This document shows, in pieces, positions 39,066 through 48,018 of a stretch of 64,000 bases of DNA. Position 1 is the first letter of the stretch; each line of letters begins with the position of its first letter. The notes beneath the pieces are model-generated. The model was given only the letters and a program-made list of their open reading frames with translations, had not been told where the DNA came from and ran no database searches. This DNA comes from Mycobacterium sp. MFM001 (lineage in GTDB: Bacteria > Actinomycetota > Actinomycetes > Mycobacteriales > Mycobacteriaceae). Location: positions 248,001 through 312,000 of the forward strand of contig NZ_BFAB01000003.1 of assembly GCF_003402475.1 (NCBI RefSeq), read 5' to 3'. The position numbers were made by a program, and so were the translations under genes.

Positions 39066-40508
39066 CTAGACCGGCAGCAGTTGGTCGATCACCGCGGCCA
39101 GCTGCTTGGCCGACCGGCATTCGTGCATCGTGATCACCTCTTGGTAGCGCGGCACCGCCGAATCGCCACTGCCCCACAGGTGCTTGGGCTCGGGGTTGAG
39201 CCAATGCGCATGGCGGCTCGCGGTCACCATGTGCGACAACACATCGATGGCCGGGTCGCGGTAGTTGGTCCGACCGTCGCCGAGCACCAACAGCGAACTG
39301 CGCGGCGACAACACGTTGTGGAACTGATCGGTGAACGACACGAACGCGTTGCCGTAATCCGAATGCCCGTCGCGGGTGTAGACCCCGGCCTCCCGGGTGA
39401 TCCGCTGAATGGCCACCGCCAGGTCGGCGTCGGGCCCGAACAGGTGCGTCACCTCGTCGGTGGTGTCGATGAACGCGAAGACGCGCACGCGCGAAAACTG
39501 TTGGCGCAGCGCATGTACCAGCAACAGCGTGAAATGGCTGAACCCGGCGACCGAGCCCGACACGTCGCACAACACCACCAGCTCAGGGCGGGCCGGCCGC
39601 GGCTTGCGCAGCACCAGGTCGATCGGCACCCCGCCAGTGGACATCGAGCGGCGGAGCGTCTTGCGCAGGTCGATTGCACCCGCGCGGGCGCGACGCCGTC
39701 GGGCCGCCAACCGGGTGGCCAATGTCCGGGCCAGCGGCGCCACCACCCGGCGCATCTGGCGCAGCTGGTCACCGGAGGCGCGCAGGAACTCGACGTTCTC
39801 GGAAAGCTGTGGGATGCCGTACATCTGGACGTGATCGCGGCCGAGCTGCTCTGCAGTGCGCCGCTTGGTCTCCGCGTCGACCATCTTGCGCAATTGGGTG
39901 ATGCGTTGTGCCGCCAGCGCTTTGGCGATCTCTTCCTGCGTCGGTGTCGGCTCGTCGCCGTAAGGCGCCAGCAGCCCGGCCAGCAGGCGCCCCTCGAGCT
40001 GGTCCAGCGCCATCGCCTTGAGCGCCTGATACGACGAGTACGACGGGCCGCGGCTGGAGCTGTATTTGCCGTAGGCCTCGACGATTTGGGCGATCATCGC
40101 GACCAGCCGCTCGTCCATGTCGACCAGGTCGGCGTTCTGCGTCAGCAGATCCACCAGCATCTGGCGCATGGCCTCGAGGTCGTCGGGCGGTAGCTGAAGT
40201 TCGGGTTCGGCGGCCTCCTCCTCCTCGACCACCGCTCTTGCGCCCAGCGCCGCCGGCCACCACAGGTCGAACATCGCGTCGTAGGTCTCGCGGTGGTCGG
40301 GCCGGCGCAGCACCGCACAGGCGATGCCTTCGCGCAGCACCTCCCGGTCGCCCAACCCGAGCACCGCCATCACCCGACCGGCATCCACCGTCTCCGACGG
40401 ACCAACCGAAATTCCTTGCCCACGAAGCGCTTCCACGAACTCCACCAGATGGCCGGGCAGCCCGTGCGGGGCCAGCGGCTGGCTGGGACGAACGCGGCTA
40501 ACGGCCAT
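39066..40508 (-). CDS. CoxE-like VWA-domain protein
   Basis: The 480-residue protein has a helical N-terminus with an acidic run (EEEEAAEPE) and a C-terminal von Willebrand A domain. Its metal site (MIDAS) starts VVLCDVSGSVAGF and continues FAFIDTTDEVT and VLGDGRTNYRD. It matches Rv2425c and the VWA_CoxE family. Such proteins work with MoxR ATPases as chaperones that insert or activate metal cofactors or complexes. The ATG overlaps the MoxR stop by one base (TGATG). A frame open to 40805 upstream is only a shadow of moxR. The client is unknown. Confidence 0.85.
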   Translation of the reverse strand: MAVSRVRPSQPLAPHGLPGHLVEFVEALRGQGISVGPSETVDAGRVMAVLGLGDREVLREGIACAVLRRPDHRETYDAMFDLWWPAALGARAVVEEEEAAEPELQLPPDDLEAMRQMLVDLLTQNADLVDMDERLVAMIAQIVEAYGKYSSSRGPSYSSYQALKAMALDQLEGRLLAGLLAPYGDEPTPTQEEIAKALAAQRITQLRKMVDAETKRRTAEQLGRDHVQMYGIPQLSENVEFLRASGDQLRQMRRVVAPLARTLATRLAARRRRARAGAIDLRKTLRRSMSTGGVPIDLVLRKPRPARPELVVLCDVSGSVAGFSHFTLLLVHALRQQFSRVRVFAFIDTTDEVTHLFGPDADLAVAIQRITREAGVYTRDGHSDYGNAFVSFTDQFHNVLSPRSSLLVLGDGRTNYRDPAIDVLSHMVTASRHAHWLNPEPKHLWGSGDSAVPRYQEVITMHECRSAKQLAAVIDQLLPV

Positions 40509-41383
40509 CAGTTCAAACGAAGCTCTGCGCCAGCACGTTGCTGGTCCGATTGATGTTTGAGCACGACACCCAGCGTGGCCGCGATCGTCGCGTCGTCGAT
40601 GGTGTCCAAGCCCAGTGCCAGCACCGTGCGGCCCCAGTCGATGGTCTCGGCCACCGACGGCAGCTTTTTCAGTTGCATGCCGCGCAGCACGCCGATGATG
40701 CGTACCAGTTCGTCGGCGATGTGCGCGGGCAGCTCGGGGACGCGAGACAACAGGATTCGGCGCTCCAGCTCGGGACTGGGAAAGTCGATGTGCAGGAACA
40801 GGCAACGACGTTTGAGCGCCTCGGACAGCTCACGGGTGGCGTTGGACGTCAGCACCACGAACGGCGCCCGCTCGGCAGTGATGGTGCCCAGTTCGGGGAC
40901 CGTCACTGCGAAGTCGCTCAAAACCTCCAGTAGCAGGCCCTCGATCTCGATGTCGGCCTTGTCGGTCTCGTCGACCAGCAGCACGGTCGGCTCGGTGCGC
41001 CGGATCGCGGTCAAAAGCGGCCGGGAAAGCAGAAACTCCTCGCTGAACACGTCGGTCTTGGTCTGGTCCCAGTCGCCCGAACCGGCCTGAATGCGCAGGA
41101 TCTGCTTGGCGTGGTTCCACTCGTACAGCGCGCGGGCTTCGTCGACACCCTCGTAGCACTGCAGGCGGACCAGGCCCGACCCGGTGGCCTGCGCGACGGC
41201 GCGGGCCAGCTCGGTCTTGCCGACCCCGGCGGGGCCTTCGACCAGCAGCGGCTTGCCGAGCCGGTCGGCGAGGAACACCGCCGTCGCGGTGGCGGTGTCG
41301 GGCAGGTAGCCGGTTTCGGCCAGCCGCCGGCCGACGTCGTCGATGTCGGCGAACAGCGGGACGGGCCGCGCGGGAACGGTCAC
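40508..41383 (-). CDS. MoxR-family AAA+ ATPase
   Basis: The 291-residue ATPase shows Walker A LLVEGPAGVGKTELA, Walker B VLLVDETDKADIE, a sensor-1 VVLTSNATRELSEALKRRC and an Arg finger region. It matches Rv2426c. MoxR proteins act as chaperones with the VWA protein encoded just downstream. The GTG at 41383 is chosen for the AGGAG 7 nt upstream; an in-frame GTG at 41419 would overlap the end of proA. It starts 10 bp after the proA stop, suggesting one transcript. Confidence 0.9.
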   Translation of the reverse strand: MTVPARPVPLFADIDDVGRRLAETGYLPDTATATAVFLADRLGKPLLVEGPAGVGKTELARAVAQATGSGLVRLQCYEGVDEARALYEWNHAKQILRIQAGSGDWDQTKTDVFSEEFLLSRPLLTAIRRTEPTVLLVDETDKADIEIEGLLLEVLSDFAVTVPELGTITAERAPFVVLTSNATRELSEALKRRCLFLHIDFPSPELERRILLSRVPELPAHIADELVRIIGVLRGMQLKKLPSVAETIDWGRTVLALGLDTIDDATIAATLGVVLKHQSDQQRAGAELRLN

Positions 41384-41393
41384 AGGGATTCTC

Positions 41394-42641
41394 CTAGGGA
41401 ACACGGGTGTGGCCGTCACCCCAGACGATCCACTTGGTCGAGGTCAGTTCCGGCAACCCCATCGGGCCGCGGGCGTGCAGCTTCTGCGTGGAGATGCCGA
41501 TCTCGGCACCGAAACCGAACTGCTCACCGTCGGTGAACGCCGTCGACGCGTTAACCATCACCGCGGCGGCGTCGACCCGCTCGGCAAACCGTTGCGCCGC
41601 AGCCATATTCGTGGTCACGATCGACTCGGTGTGCCCGGTGCCGTATTCGTTGATGTGCTCGATCGCGGCGTCGACGCCGTCGACCACCGCCACCGCGATG
41701 TCCATCGAGAGGAACTCGCGCCGAAGGTCCTCGTCGGACGCGTCGAGGTGCACGGTGACACCCGCGTCCTGCAGCGCCCCGACCAGCCGCGGCAATGCCT
41801 GCCCGGCGATCGCCGTGTCGACCAGCAGAGCCTCGGCGGCATTGCACACGCTGGGCCGCCGGGTCTTGGAGTTCAGCAGCACCCGCTCGGCGACGTCCAG
41901 GTCGGCGGACTCGTCAACGTAGACGTGGCAGTTGCCGACACCGGTCTCGATGGTCGGCACCTGCGCGTCGCGCACCACGGCGTCGATCAGACCTGCTCCC
42001 CCGCGCGGGATCACCACGTCGACCAGCCCGCGGGCCTGGATCAGGTGGGTGACGGTCGAGCGGTCTTCGGCGGAAAGCAGCTGCACCGCGTCCGCCGGCA
42101 GGTCCTCGCTGCGGAGCGCAGTGCGGAGCACATCGACTAGCGCGGCATTGGACTTGGCCGCCGACGAGCTGCCGCGCAGCAGCGCGGCGTTGCCGGACTT
42201 GAGCGCCAACCCGAACGCGTCGACGGTGACGTTGGGCCGGCCCTCGTAGACCATGCCGACCACGCCCAGCGGCACCCGCACCTGACGCAGTTGCAGCCCG
42301 TTGGGCAGGGTGTAGCCGCGCAGCACCTCCCCGACGGGGTCCGGCAGGCCGGCGACCTGGCGCAGCCCGTCGGCAATGCCGTCGATGCGCTGCGGGTTCA
42401 GCGCGAGCCGGTCGAGCATGGCCTCCGGGGTGCCGGCGGACCGGGCGGCGTTCAGGTCGTCGGCGTTGGCACCAAGGATCTGGTCGACGTGGGCCACCAC
42501 CGCGTCGGCGGCGGCGCGCAACGCGTGATCCTTGGCGACCGTCGGCAGCGTGGCCAGCACCCGAGCGGCAACTCGGGCCCGGCGCGCGGCGTCGTGCACC
42601 TCTTGGCGCAGGTCGGGACGCGGCGGGGCGTGCACACTCAT
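41394..42641 (-). CDS. proA: Gamma-glutamyl phosphate reductase
   Basis: The 415-residue aldehyde-dehydrogenase-fold enzyme performs the second step of proline synthesis, reducing glutamyl phosphate to the semialdehyde. The catalytic Cys is in [28 protein letters not shown] and HTESIVTTN are family blocks. The ATG at 42641 has a leaderless -10 box upstream. Its partner proB is 7.4 kb away beside obg, as in M. tuberculosis. The MoxR and VWA genes follow closely. Confidence 0.97.
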   Translation of the reverse strand: MSVHAPPRPDLRQEVHDAARRARVAARVLATLPTVAKDHALRAAADAVVAHVDQILGANADDLNAARSAGTPEAMLDRLALNPQRIDGIADGLRQVAGLPDPVGEVLRGYTLPNGLQLRQVRVPLGVVGMVYEGRPNVTVDAFGLALKSGNAALLRGSSSAAKSNAALVDVLRTALRSEDLPADAVQLLSAEDRSTVTHLIQARGLVDVVIPRGGAGLIDAVVRDAQVPTIETGVGNCHVYVDESADLDVAERVLLNSKTRRPSVCNAAEALLVDTAIAGQALPRLVGALQDAGVTVHLDASDEDLRREFLSMDIAVAVVDGVDAAIEHINEYGTGHTESIVTTNMAAAQRFAERVDAAAVMVNASTAFTDGEQFGFGAEIGISTQKLHARGPMGLPELTSTKWIVWGDGHTRVP

Positions 42642-42647
42642 CAACCC

Positions 42648-42653
42648 AGGGTA
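42648..42653 (-). promoter_or_regulatory. Candidate leaderless -10 box of proA
   Basis: TACCCT on the minus strand lies 6 nt before the ATG of proA. No ribosome binding site is present, so a leaderless mRNA for proA and the moxR–VWA genes is plausible. Confidence 0.45.
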
Positions 42654-42702
42654 TCGGGCGTCGACGAACTGCGACGAGGCGGCTGAGTCGTTGTGGAACC
42701 TG

Positions 42703-43578
42703 ATGCGACTCCATAACGTCGGCGGGGTGGCGGCGCGGATCTGTGTGGTGGGCAGCGTGAACATGGACACGGTCTTCGACGTCGAGGTGTTACCGCGCCC
42801 GGGCGAAACCGTGCTGGCGACATCGGTACGCGCCACCCCCGGCGGCAAGGGCGCCAATCAGGCGGTGGCCGCGGCGCGCGCCGGCGCGCGGGTGCAGTTC
42901 GTCGGCGCGGTGGGTGACGACTCGGCGGCCGAGCATTTGCGCACACATCTGGCGGTGAACGGCGTTGGCACCGAAGGGCTGATCACCGTGGCCGGGCCCA
43001 GCGGGACGGCGGTCGTCATGGTGGAATCCGCCGGCGAGAACGCCATTGTCGTCGCGCCGGGTGCCAACGGCGACTTGACGGTCGATTCGGCTGCGGTCCG
43101 CGCGATCATCGCCGACTGCGATGTGTTGTTGCTGCAGTTGGAGATTCCGGTTGCGACGGCCGCGGCGGCCGCCCGCGACGCGCGCGCAGCCGGCGCGGTC
43201 GTCATGGTCAACGCGTCACCGGCGGGCCGCGACCCGCACGAGCTGGCCGAGCTCACCGACGTGCTGATCGTCAACGAAACCGAAGCCGGGCACTGGGTTT
43301 GGCCGGTGGAGCATCGGGTGATCACCCGCGGCGCGGCCGGGGCAACCTACACGGGCGCCGACGGGGACTTCACGGTTGCGGCGCCGACGGTGCAGGCGGT
43401 CGACACTGCCGGCGCCGGCGATGTGTTCGCGGGAGTGCTGGCCGCGGGGTGGCTGACGGGTCGCGACCACGCGTTGCGGCGGGCCTGCGCAGCCGGTGCG
43501 CTGGCGACGCTGGTGCCCGGCGCCGGGGACTGCGCTCCGCTGAGCGAGGCCATCGACGATGCCGTCGTGGGTAACTGA
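42703..43578 (+). CDS. rbsK: Ribokinase, PfkB family
   Basis: The 291-residue sugar kinase has the N-terminal PfkB signature [41 protein letters not shown], and the C-terminal [16 protein letters not shown] with the catalytic Asp. It phosphorylates ribose at O5. The position next to proA resembles Rv2436 (rbsK). The ATG at 42703 and a GTG at 42727 are both possible; the latter leaves the first beta strand intact and could be the true start. It is divergent from proA by 61 bp. Confidence 0.9.
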   Translation: MRLHNVGGVAARICVVGSVNMDTVFDVEVLPRPGETVLATSVRATPGGKGANQAVAAARAGARVQFVGAVGDDSAAEHLRTHLAVNGVGTEGLITVAGPSGTAVVMVESAGENAIVVAPGANGDLTVDSAAVRAIIADCDVLLLQLEIPVATAAAAARDARAAGAVVMVNASPAGRDPHELAELTDVLIVNETEAGHWVWPVEHRVITRGAAGATYTGADGDFTVAAPTVQAVDTAGAGDVFAGVLAAGWLTGRDHALRRACAAGALATLVPGAGDCAPLSEAIDDAVVGN

Positions 43579-43580
43579 GT

Positions 43581-43586
43581 TATCGT
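43581..43586 (+). promoter_or_regulatory. Candidate leaderless -10 box of the enoyl-CoA hydratase gene
   Basis: TATCGT lies 6 nt before the GTG at 43593, directly after the rbsK stop. It suggests independent leaderless transcription of the hydratase gene although it is in line with rbsK. Confidence 0.5.
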
Positions 43587-43592
43587 CACCTG

Positions 43593-44414
43593 GTGTCGCT
43601 CGACAGCAACCCACGCCCGCCCGACGGCGATTGGTTGGGAACCAAGTTCCTGAAATTCACCCGCGAAGGTCCGTTCGCGATCGTCACGCTGGACCGGCCG
43701 GAGGCGCGCAACGCGATGACGCCGGCGATGTACTTCGGCATCCGTTACGCCGTCAGCCGGGTCAACGCCGACGCCGACCTCGCGGGGCTGATCATCACCG
43801 GCAGCGGTGACGTGTTTGCACCGGGCGGCGATCTTGGGGGTGGAGGCGACGACAACTGGATGCAGTGGGGCTCGGCGCTGTCGCTGGATGTGACACCGTT
43901 TGACACGCTGCGGAAGTCGGCCAAGCCGGTGGTATCCGCAGTCAACGGCCTGTGCCAGGGCGGCGGGCTGCAGATCGCGATGTGCAGCGACGTGGCCGTC
44001 GTCAGCGACCGCGCGACATTTCGGGTGCCGGAGTTGTACCGCGGCATCGCCGACACCTACTACAGCCAGATGCTGGCGCGCATCATCGGGCCGGTGCGGA
44101 CCCGCGACCTGATGTTCACCGGGCGGACCTTGACCGCGGCGGAGGCCGTGGAGTGGGGCATGGTCGCGCGGATGGTTGCCCATGACGAGTTGATGGACGC
44201 CGCGCGCGACGTACTGGCCCGGTGCTGCCGCACCGCGCCCGGCGCGCGACGGGTCGTCAAGGCAAGCCTGGACAACTACCTCGGGCTCTACGACCGGATC
44301 GGTATGGAAGCCAGCATCGAGGGACCCGAGGCCGTCGAGGGCTTCCTCGCGTTCAGCGAGCGGCGGTCGCCGAATTGGGTGCATCCCGATCTGCGGGTCG
44401 ACGGCCGGTTGTAG
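43593..44414 (+). CDS. Enoyl-CoA hydratase/isomerase (crotonase) family protein
   Basis: The 273-residue crotonase has VTLDRPEARNAMT, the oxyanion-hole FAPGGDLG and NGLCQGGGLQIAMCSDVAV, followed by FRVPELYRGIADTY with a Glu at the usual catalytic place. Such enzymes hydrate enoyl-CoA or act in other CoA-ester reactions; the exact substrate is not predictable. The GTG start is supported by the leaderless -10 box just upstream. It ends in a convergent junction with nadE. Confidence 0.87.
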   Translation: MSLDSNPRPPDGDWLGTKFLKFTREGPFAIVTLDRPEARNAMTPAMYFGIRYAVSRVNADADLAGLIITGSGDVFAPGGDLGGGGDDNWMQWGSALSLDVTPFDTLRKSAKPVVSAVNGLCQGGGLQIAMCSDVAVVSDRATFRVPELYRGIADTYYSQMLARIIGPVRTRDLMFTGRTLTAAEAVEWGMVARMVAHDELMDAARDVLARCCRTAPGARRVVKASLDNYLGLYDRIGMEASIEGPEAVEGFLAFSERRSPNWVHPDLRVDGRL

Positions 44415-44415
44415 C

Positions 44416-44480
44416 GCGTTGAGATTGCAGCTACGGCTGTAGTTTTTGCCGATCCACGACCCTCCGCGCAATCTCAACGC
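44416..44480. repeat. Perfect 13-bp inverted repeat at the hydratase/nadE junction
   Basis: GCGTTGAGATTGC (44416–44428) and GCAATCTCAACGC (44468–44480) match perfectly around a 39-nt spacer that includes a TTTTT run. It fills the gap between two convergent genes. One strand could form a terminator-like hairpin; both strands give the same stem. Confidence 0.7.
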
Positions 44481-44487
44481 AAATCCG

Positions 44488-46530
44488 TCACTCCTCGGGT
44501 ATGTCGCGCTCGATCTCCTCGAGCCACGCCCGCGCCGACATGTCCGACGGTGCCCGCCAATCCCCGCGCGGCGACAACGAGCCACCATGCGACACCTTGG
44601 GCCCGTTGGGCAGTGCCGAGCGCTTGAACTGGCTGAACGAGTAGAACCGCTGCACGAAGACATGCAGCCAGTGCCGAATCTCGCTCAGCGAATACGACGG
44701 CCGCTTGTCCTCCGGGAAGCCGGCCGGCCAGCCGCCGCGGTCGGGATCGCTCCACGCATGCCAGGCCAAAAATGCGATCTTCGACGGGCGGAAACCGAAA
44801 CGCAGCACCTGGAACAGCGAAAAGTCTTGCAGCACATACGGTCCGACCTTCGCTTCGCTGCTCTGAATCTCCTCGTCCTCGCCGGCCGGCACCAGTTCCG
44901 GGGTGATCTCGGTGTCGAGCACCGACTGCAGGGTGTCGCACACCTCCTCGTCGAACTGCCCCGAGGAGATCACCCAGCGAATCAGATGCTGGATCAGCGT
45001 TTTCGGCACCCCGCCGTTGATGTTGTAGTGCGACATCTGGTCGCCGACACCATATGTCGACCAACCCAGCGCCAGCTCGGACAGATCGCCGGTGCCCAAC
45101 ACGATGCCGCCCCGCTGATTGGCCAGTCGGAACAGATAGTCGGTGCGCAGCCCGGCCTGGACATTCTCGAACGTGACGTCGTAGACCTCTTCGCCGCGCG
45201 CGAACGGATGATCCATGTTGGTGAGCATCAGCTTGGCGGTGTCGCTGATGTCGATTTCTTCGAACGTCACACCCAGCGCCCGCGACAGCCTGATCGCGTT
45301 CTTCTTGGTGCGATCCCCGGTGGCGAATCCCGGCAACGTGAACGCCAAAATGTCGCTGCGAGGCCGGTTTTCCCGGTCCATCGCCCGGGCGGCGACGATC
45401 AGCGCGTGCGTCGAGTCGAGCCCGCCGGAAATACCGATGACGATCTTCGGATAGTCCAGTGCGCGCAGCCGCTGCTCGAGCCCGGCGACCTGGATGTTGT
45501 AGGCCTCGTAGCAATCCTGTTCCAGCCGGTTCGGATCGGACGGCACGAACGGGAACCGCTGGATCTCGCGCAACAGCCCGATGTCGCCGGCCGGTGGATC
45601 CAGCCGAAACTCGATGCGCCGGAACGACGCTGACAACTCACGATGGTGGCGACGGTTGTCGTCGAACGTGCCCATCCGCAGCCGCTCGGAGCGCAGCAAT
45701 TCCAGGTCGACGTCGGCGACCGAGCGTCGTTCCCCTTTGGGGAAGCGCTCCGACGTGGCGAGCAGCACCCCGTTTTCCCAGATCATCGTCTGGCCGTCCC
45801 AGGCCAGGTCGGTGGTCGACTCCCCTTCCCCGGCAGCGGCATACACGTAGGCGGCCAGGCAGCGCGACGACGCCGAGCGGGCCAGCAGGCAGCGGTCTTC
45901 GGCGCGACCGATCGTGATCGGGCTGCCGGACAGGTTGGCCAACACCGTCGCGCCGGCCAGCGCCGCCTCCGCGCTCGGCGGAATCGGCACGAACATGTCC
46001 TCGCAGATTTCGACGTGCAGCACGAAATCGGGCACATCCGACGCTGTGAACAGCAAGTCGGGCCCGAACGGGGCCGCGGTGTCGCCGATCCAGATGGTGC
46101 CGCGCTCGTCGTTGCCCGGCGCGATCTGGCGGCGTTCGTAGAACTCGCGGTAGGTCGGCAGGTACGACTTGGGCGCCACCCCGAGAATCGCGCCGCGGTG
46201 GATGACGACGGCGGTGTTGTAGATGCGGTGCCGGTAGCGCAGCGGCGCGCCGATCACCAGCACCGGCAACAGGTCGGTGGAGGCCACCACGATGTCGCGC
46301 ACCGCATCCTCGACCGCGTCGAGCAGCACGTCCTGTAGCAGGATGTCCTCGATCGAGTAGCCCGACAGCGCCAGCTCGGGGAACACGGCCAGCCCGACGC
46401 CGTCGTCGTGGCATTCCCGGGCGAGCCGCAGCACCGAGGCGGCGTTGGCCGCCGGGTCGGCGATCGTGGTGTGATGCGTACACGCGGCGACCCGGATAAA
46501 GCCCTGGCTGTAGACGTTGTAGAAGTCCAT
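44488..46530 (-). CDS. nadE: Glutamine-dependent NAD(+) synthetase
   Basis: The 680-residue two-domain enzyme makes NAD from NaAD using glutamine. The N-terminal glutaminase is a nitrilase fold with Glu52 (VFPELALSGYS), a Lys in APKSYLPTYREFYE and a Cys in HVEICEDMFVP. The C-terminal synthetase has GISGGLDSTHALIV (ATP-binding). Length and Glu52 numbering agree with the M. tuberculosis enzyme (Rv2438c). The ATG follows GAGGGG. The gene is divergent from the cysteine hydrolase by 58 bp and convergent with the hydratase. Confidence 0.97.
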   Translation of the reverse strand: MDFYNVYSQGFIRVAACTHHTTIADPAANAASVLRLARECHDDGVGLAVFPELALSGYSIEDILLQDVLLDAVEDAVRDIVVASTDLLPVLVIGAPLRYRHRIYNTAVVIHRGAILGVAPKSYLPTYREFYERRQIAPGNDERGTIWIGDTAAPFGPDLLFTASDVPDFVLHVEICEDMFVPIPPSAEAALAGATVLANLSGSPITIGRAEDRCLLARSASSRCLAAYVYAAAGEGESTTDLAWDGQTMIWENGVLLATSERFPKGERRSVADVDLELLRSERLRMGTFDDNRRHHRELSASFRRIEFRLDPPAGDIGLLREIQRFPFVPSDPNRLEQDCYEAYNIQVAGLEQRLRALDYPKIVIGISGGLDSTHALIVAARAMDRENRPRSDILAFTLPGFATGDRTKKNAIRLSRALGVTFEEIDISDTAKLMLTNMDHPFARGEEVYDVTFENVQAGLRTDYLFRLANQRGGIVLGTGDLSELALGWSTYGVGDQMSHYNINGGVPKTLIQHLIRWVISSGQFDEEVCDTLQSVLDTEITPELVPAGEDEEIQSSEAKVGPYVLQDFSLFQVLRFGFRPSKIAFLAWHAWSDPDRGGWPAGFPEDKRPSYSLSEIRHWLHVFVQRFYSFSQFKRSALPNGPKVSHGGSLSPRGDWRAPSDMSARAWLEEIERDIPEE

Positions 46531-46588
46531 CGTCCCCTCATTGTCGCCCGGCCGGTGTCAATAGTTGCCCATCGGGTATCAACTGATC

Positions 46589-47131
46589 ATGAGCGACACC
46601 GCTGTGCTGGTCGTCGACATGCTGAACACCTATCAGCATTCCGACGCCGAACTACTGATACCCAATGTCGAAGAAATCATCGACCCGCTGGCCGATCTGG
46701 TGCGACGGGCACGTGAGCGCGACGACGTCGACCTGGTGTACGTCAACGACAACTACGGCGATTTCACCGCCCAGTTCTCCGACATTGTCCGCTCGGCGCT
46801 CGACGGGTCGCGGCCGGATCTGGTGCGCCCGATCGTGCCGGCCGAGGGCAGTCGTCAGGTGACCAAGGTGCGCCACAGCGTGTTCTATTCGACGCCGGTG
46901 GCGTATCTGCTGGGCCGGCTGGACACCAAGCGGCTGATCCTCACCGGGCAGGTCACCGAGCAGTGCATCCTCTACAGCGCACTCGACGCCTATGTGCGCC
47001 ACTTTCCGGTCGTGGTGCCGCGTGATGCGGTCGCCCACATCGACGCCGAGTTGGGCGCGGCGGCGCTGAAGATGATGGAGGCCAACATGGAAGCAGAGTT
47101 GACGACGGCGGCGGACTGTCTCGACGGCTAA
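46589..47131 (+). CDS. Isochorismatase-family cysteine hydrolase
   Basis: The 180-residue protein opens VLVVDMLNTYQHSD with the catalytic Asp10. It has a Lys in VTKVRHSVFYST and the nucleophilic Cys in TGQVTEQCILYSALDAYV. These are the three residues of isochorismatase/nicotinamidase-like amidases. The specific substrate is not known; nicotinamidase would need a metal-binding DxHxxH which is not seen. It lies divergent from nadE and 10 bp before the sirtuin gene, so an NAD-related role is possible but speculative. An ATG 24 bp upstream in frame is less likely. Confidence 0.82.
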   Translation: MSDTAVLVVDMLNTYQHSDAELLIPNVEEIIDPLADLVRRARERDDVDLVYVNDNYGDFTAQFSDIVRSALDGSRPDLVRPIVPAEGSRQVTKVRHSVFYSTPVAYLLGRLDTKRLILTGQVTEQCILYSALDAYVRHFPVVVPRDAVAHIDAELGAAALKMMEANMEAELTTAADCLDG

Positions 47132-47134
47132 CCT
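47129..47134 (+). promoter_or_regulatory. Candidate leaderless -10 box of the sirtuin gene
   Basis: TAACCT lies 7 nt before the GTG at 47142 and its first three bases are the stop codon of the cysteine-hydrolase gene. The sirtuin could have its own leaderless start inside the preceding gene end. Confidence 0.4.
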
Positions 47135-47141
47135 CGATTGC

Positions 47142-47999
47142 GTGGAATCTCCCGAGCTGGTCGCTGTGCTGGCCGGTCGTCGGGTGGCGGTGCTGACCGG
47201 CGCCGGGATCTCCACCGATTCGGGCATTCCCGACTACCGCGGGCCGGATTCGCCGCCCAGCAATCCGATGACGATTCGGCAGTTCGTTGGCGATTCTGCT
47301 TTCCGCCAACGGTATTGGGCCCGCAATCACGTCGGGTGGCGGCACATGGACGACACGCTGCCCAACGCCGGGCATCGTGCGCTGGCCGCGCTCGAGCGCG
47401 CCGGCGTGGTGACCGGCGTGATCACCCAGAACGTCGACCTGCTGCACACCAAGGCTGGTAGCCAGACGGTGGTGAACCTGCACGGTAGCTACGCGCAGGT
47501 GGTGTGTTTGCGGTGCGGGCTGACGATGTCGCGGGCAGCGCTGGCCGAAAAGCTGGAGGCGCTCAACCCGGGATTCGTCGAGCGGGCCGAGGCCGTCGGC
47601 GGCTTGGCGGTGGCTCCCGACGCCGACGCCGTCGTCGCCGACACCGCGTCGTTTCGCTACGTGGACTGTGAGCGCTGCGGCGGGATGCTCAAACCCGACA
47701 TCGTCTACTTCGGCGAGAGCGTTCCGAAAGACCGTGTGGCCCAGGCATATTCGTTGGTCGAGGGTGCTGACGCGCTGCTGGTGGCGGGGTCGTCGTTGAC
47801 CGTGTTCTCGGGCTACCGGTTTGTGCGGCACGCCGCGGCGCGCGGGATGCCGATCGCGATCGTCAACCGCGGCCCCACCCGCGGCGACGACTTGGCCACC
47901 GTAAAAGTCGACGGCGGCTGCTCGGATCTGTTGGTGTTGTTGGCTGGTGAGTTGCCGGCGAGTGTGGACTTTTTCCACGGTTCCTGTCAAAAGGCGTGA
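47142..47999 (+). CDS. NAD-dependent protein deacylase, class II sirtuin-like
   Basis: The 285-residue sirtuin has VLTGAGISTDSGIPDYRGP, the ITQNVDLLHTKAG adenine-ribose loop and the catalytic His in VVNLHGSYAQV. A zinc site is formed by CLRC and CERC. The GIPDYRGP spelling is typical of class II (SIRT4-like) sirtuins. It would remove acyl groups from lysines using NAD. It is downstream of the cysteine hydrolase and convergent with the P450 gene. M. tuberculosis has a different sirtuin (Rv1151c), so this one is not its direct orthologue. Confidence 0.88.
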   Translation: MESPELVAVLAGRRVAVLTGAGISTDSGIPDYRGPDSPPSNPMTIRQFVGDSAFRQRYWARNHVGWRHMDDTLPNAGHRALAALERAGVVTGVITQNVDLLHTKAGSQTVVNLHGSYAQVVCLRCGLTMSRAALAEKLEALNPGFVERAEAVGGLAVAPDADAVVADTASFRYVDCERCGGMLKPDIVYFGESVPKDRVAQAYSLVEGADALLVAGSSLTVFSGYRFVRHAAARGMPIAIVNRGPTRGDDLATVKVDGGCSDLLVLLAGELPASVDFFHGSCQKA

Positions 48000-48018
48000 C
48001 GCAAGCCCACATTCGGCG

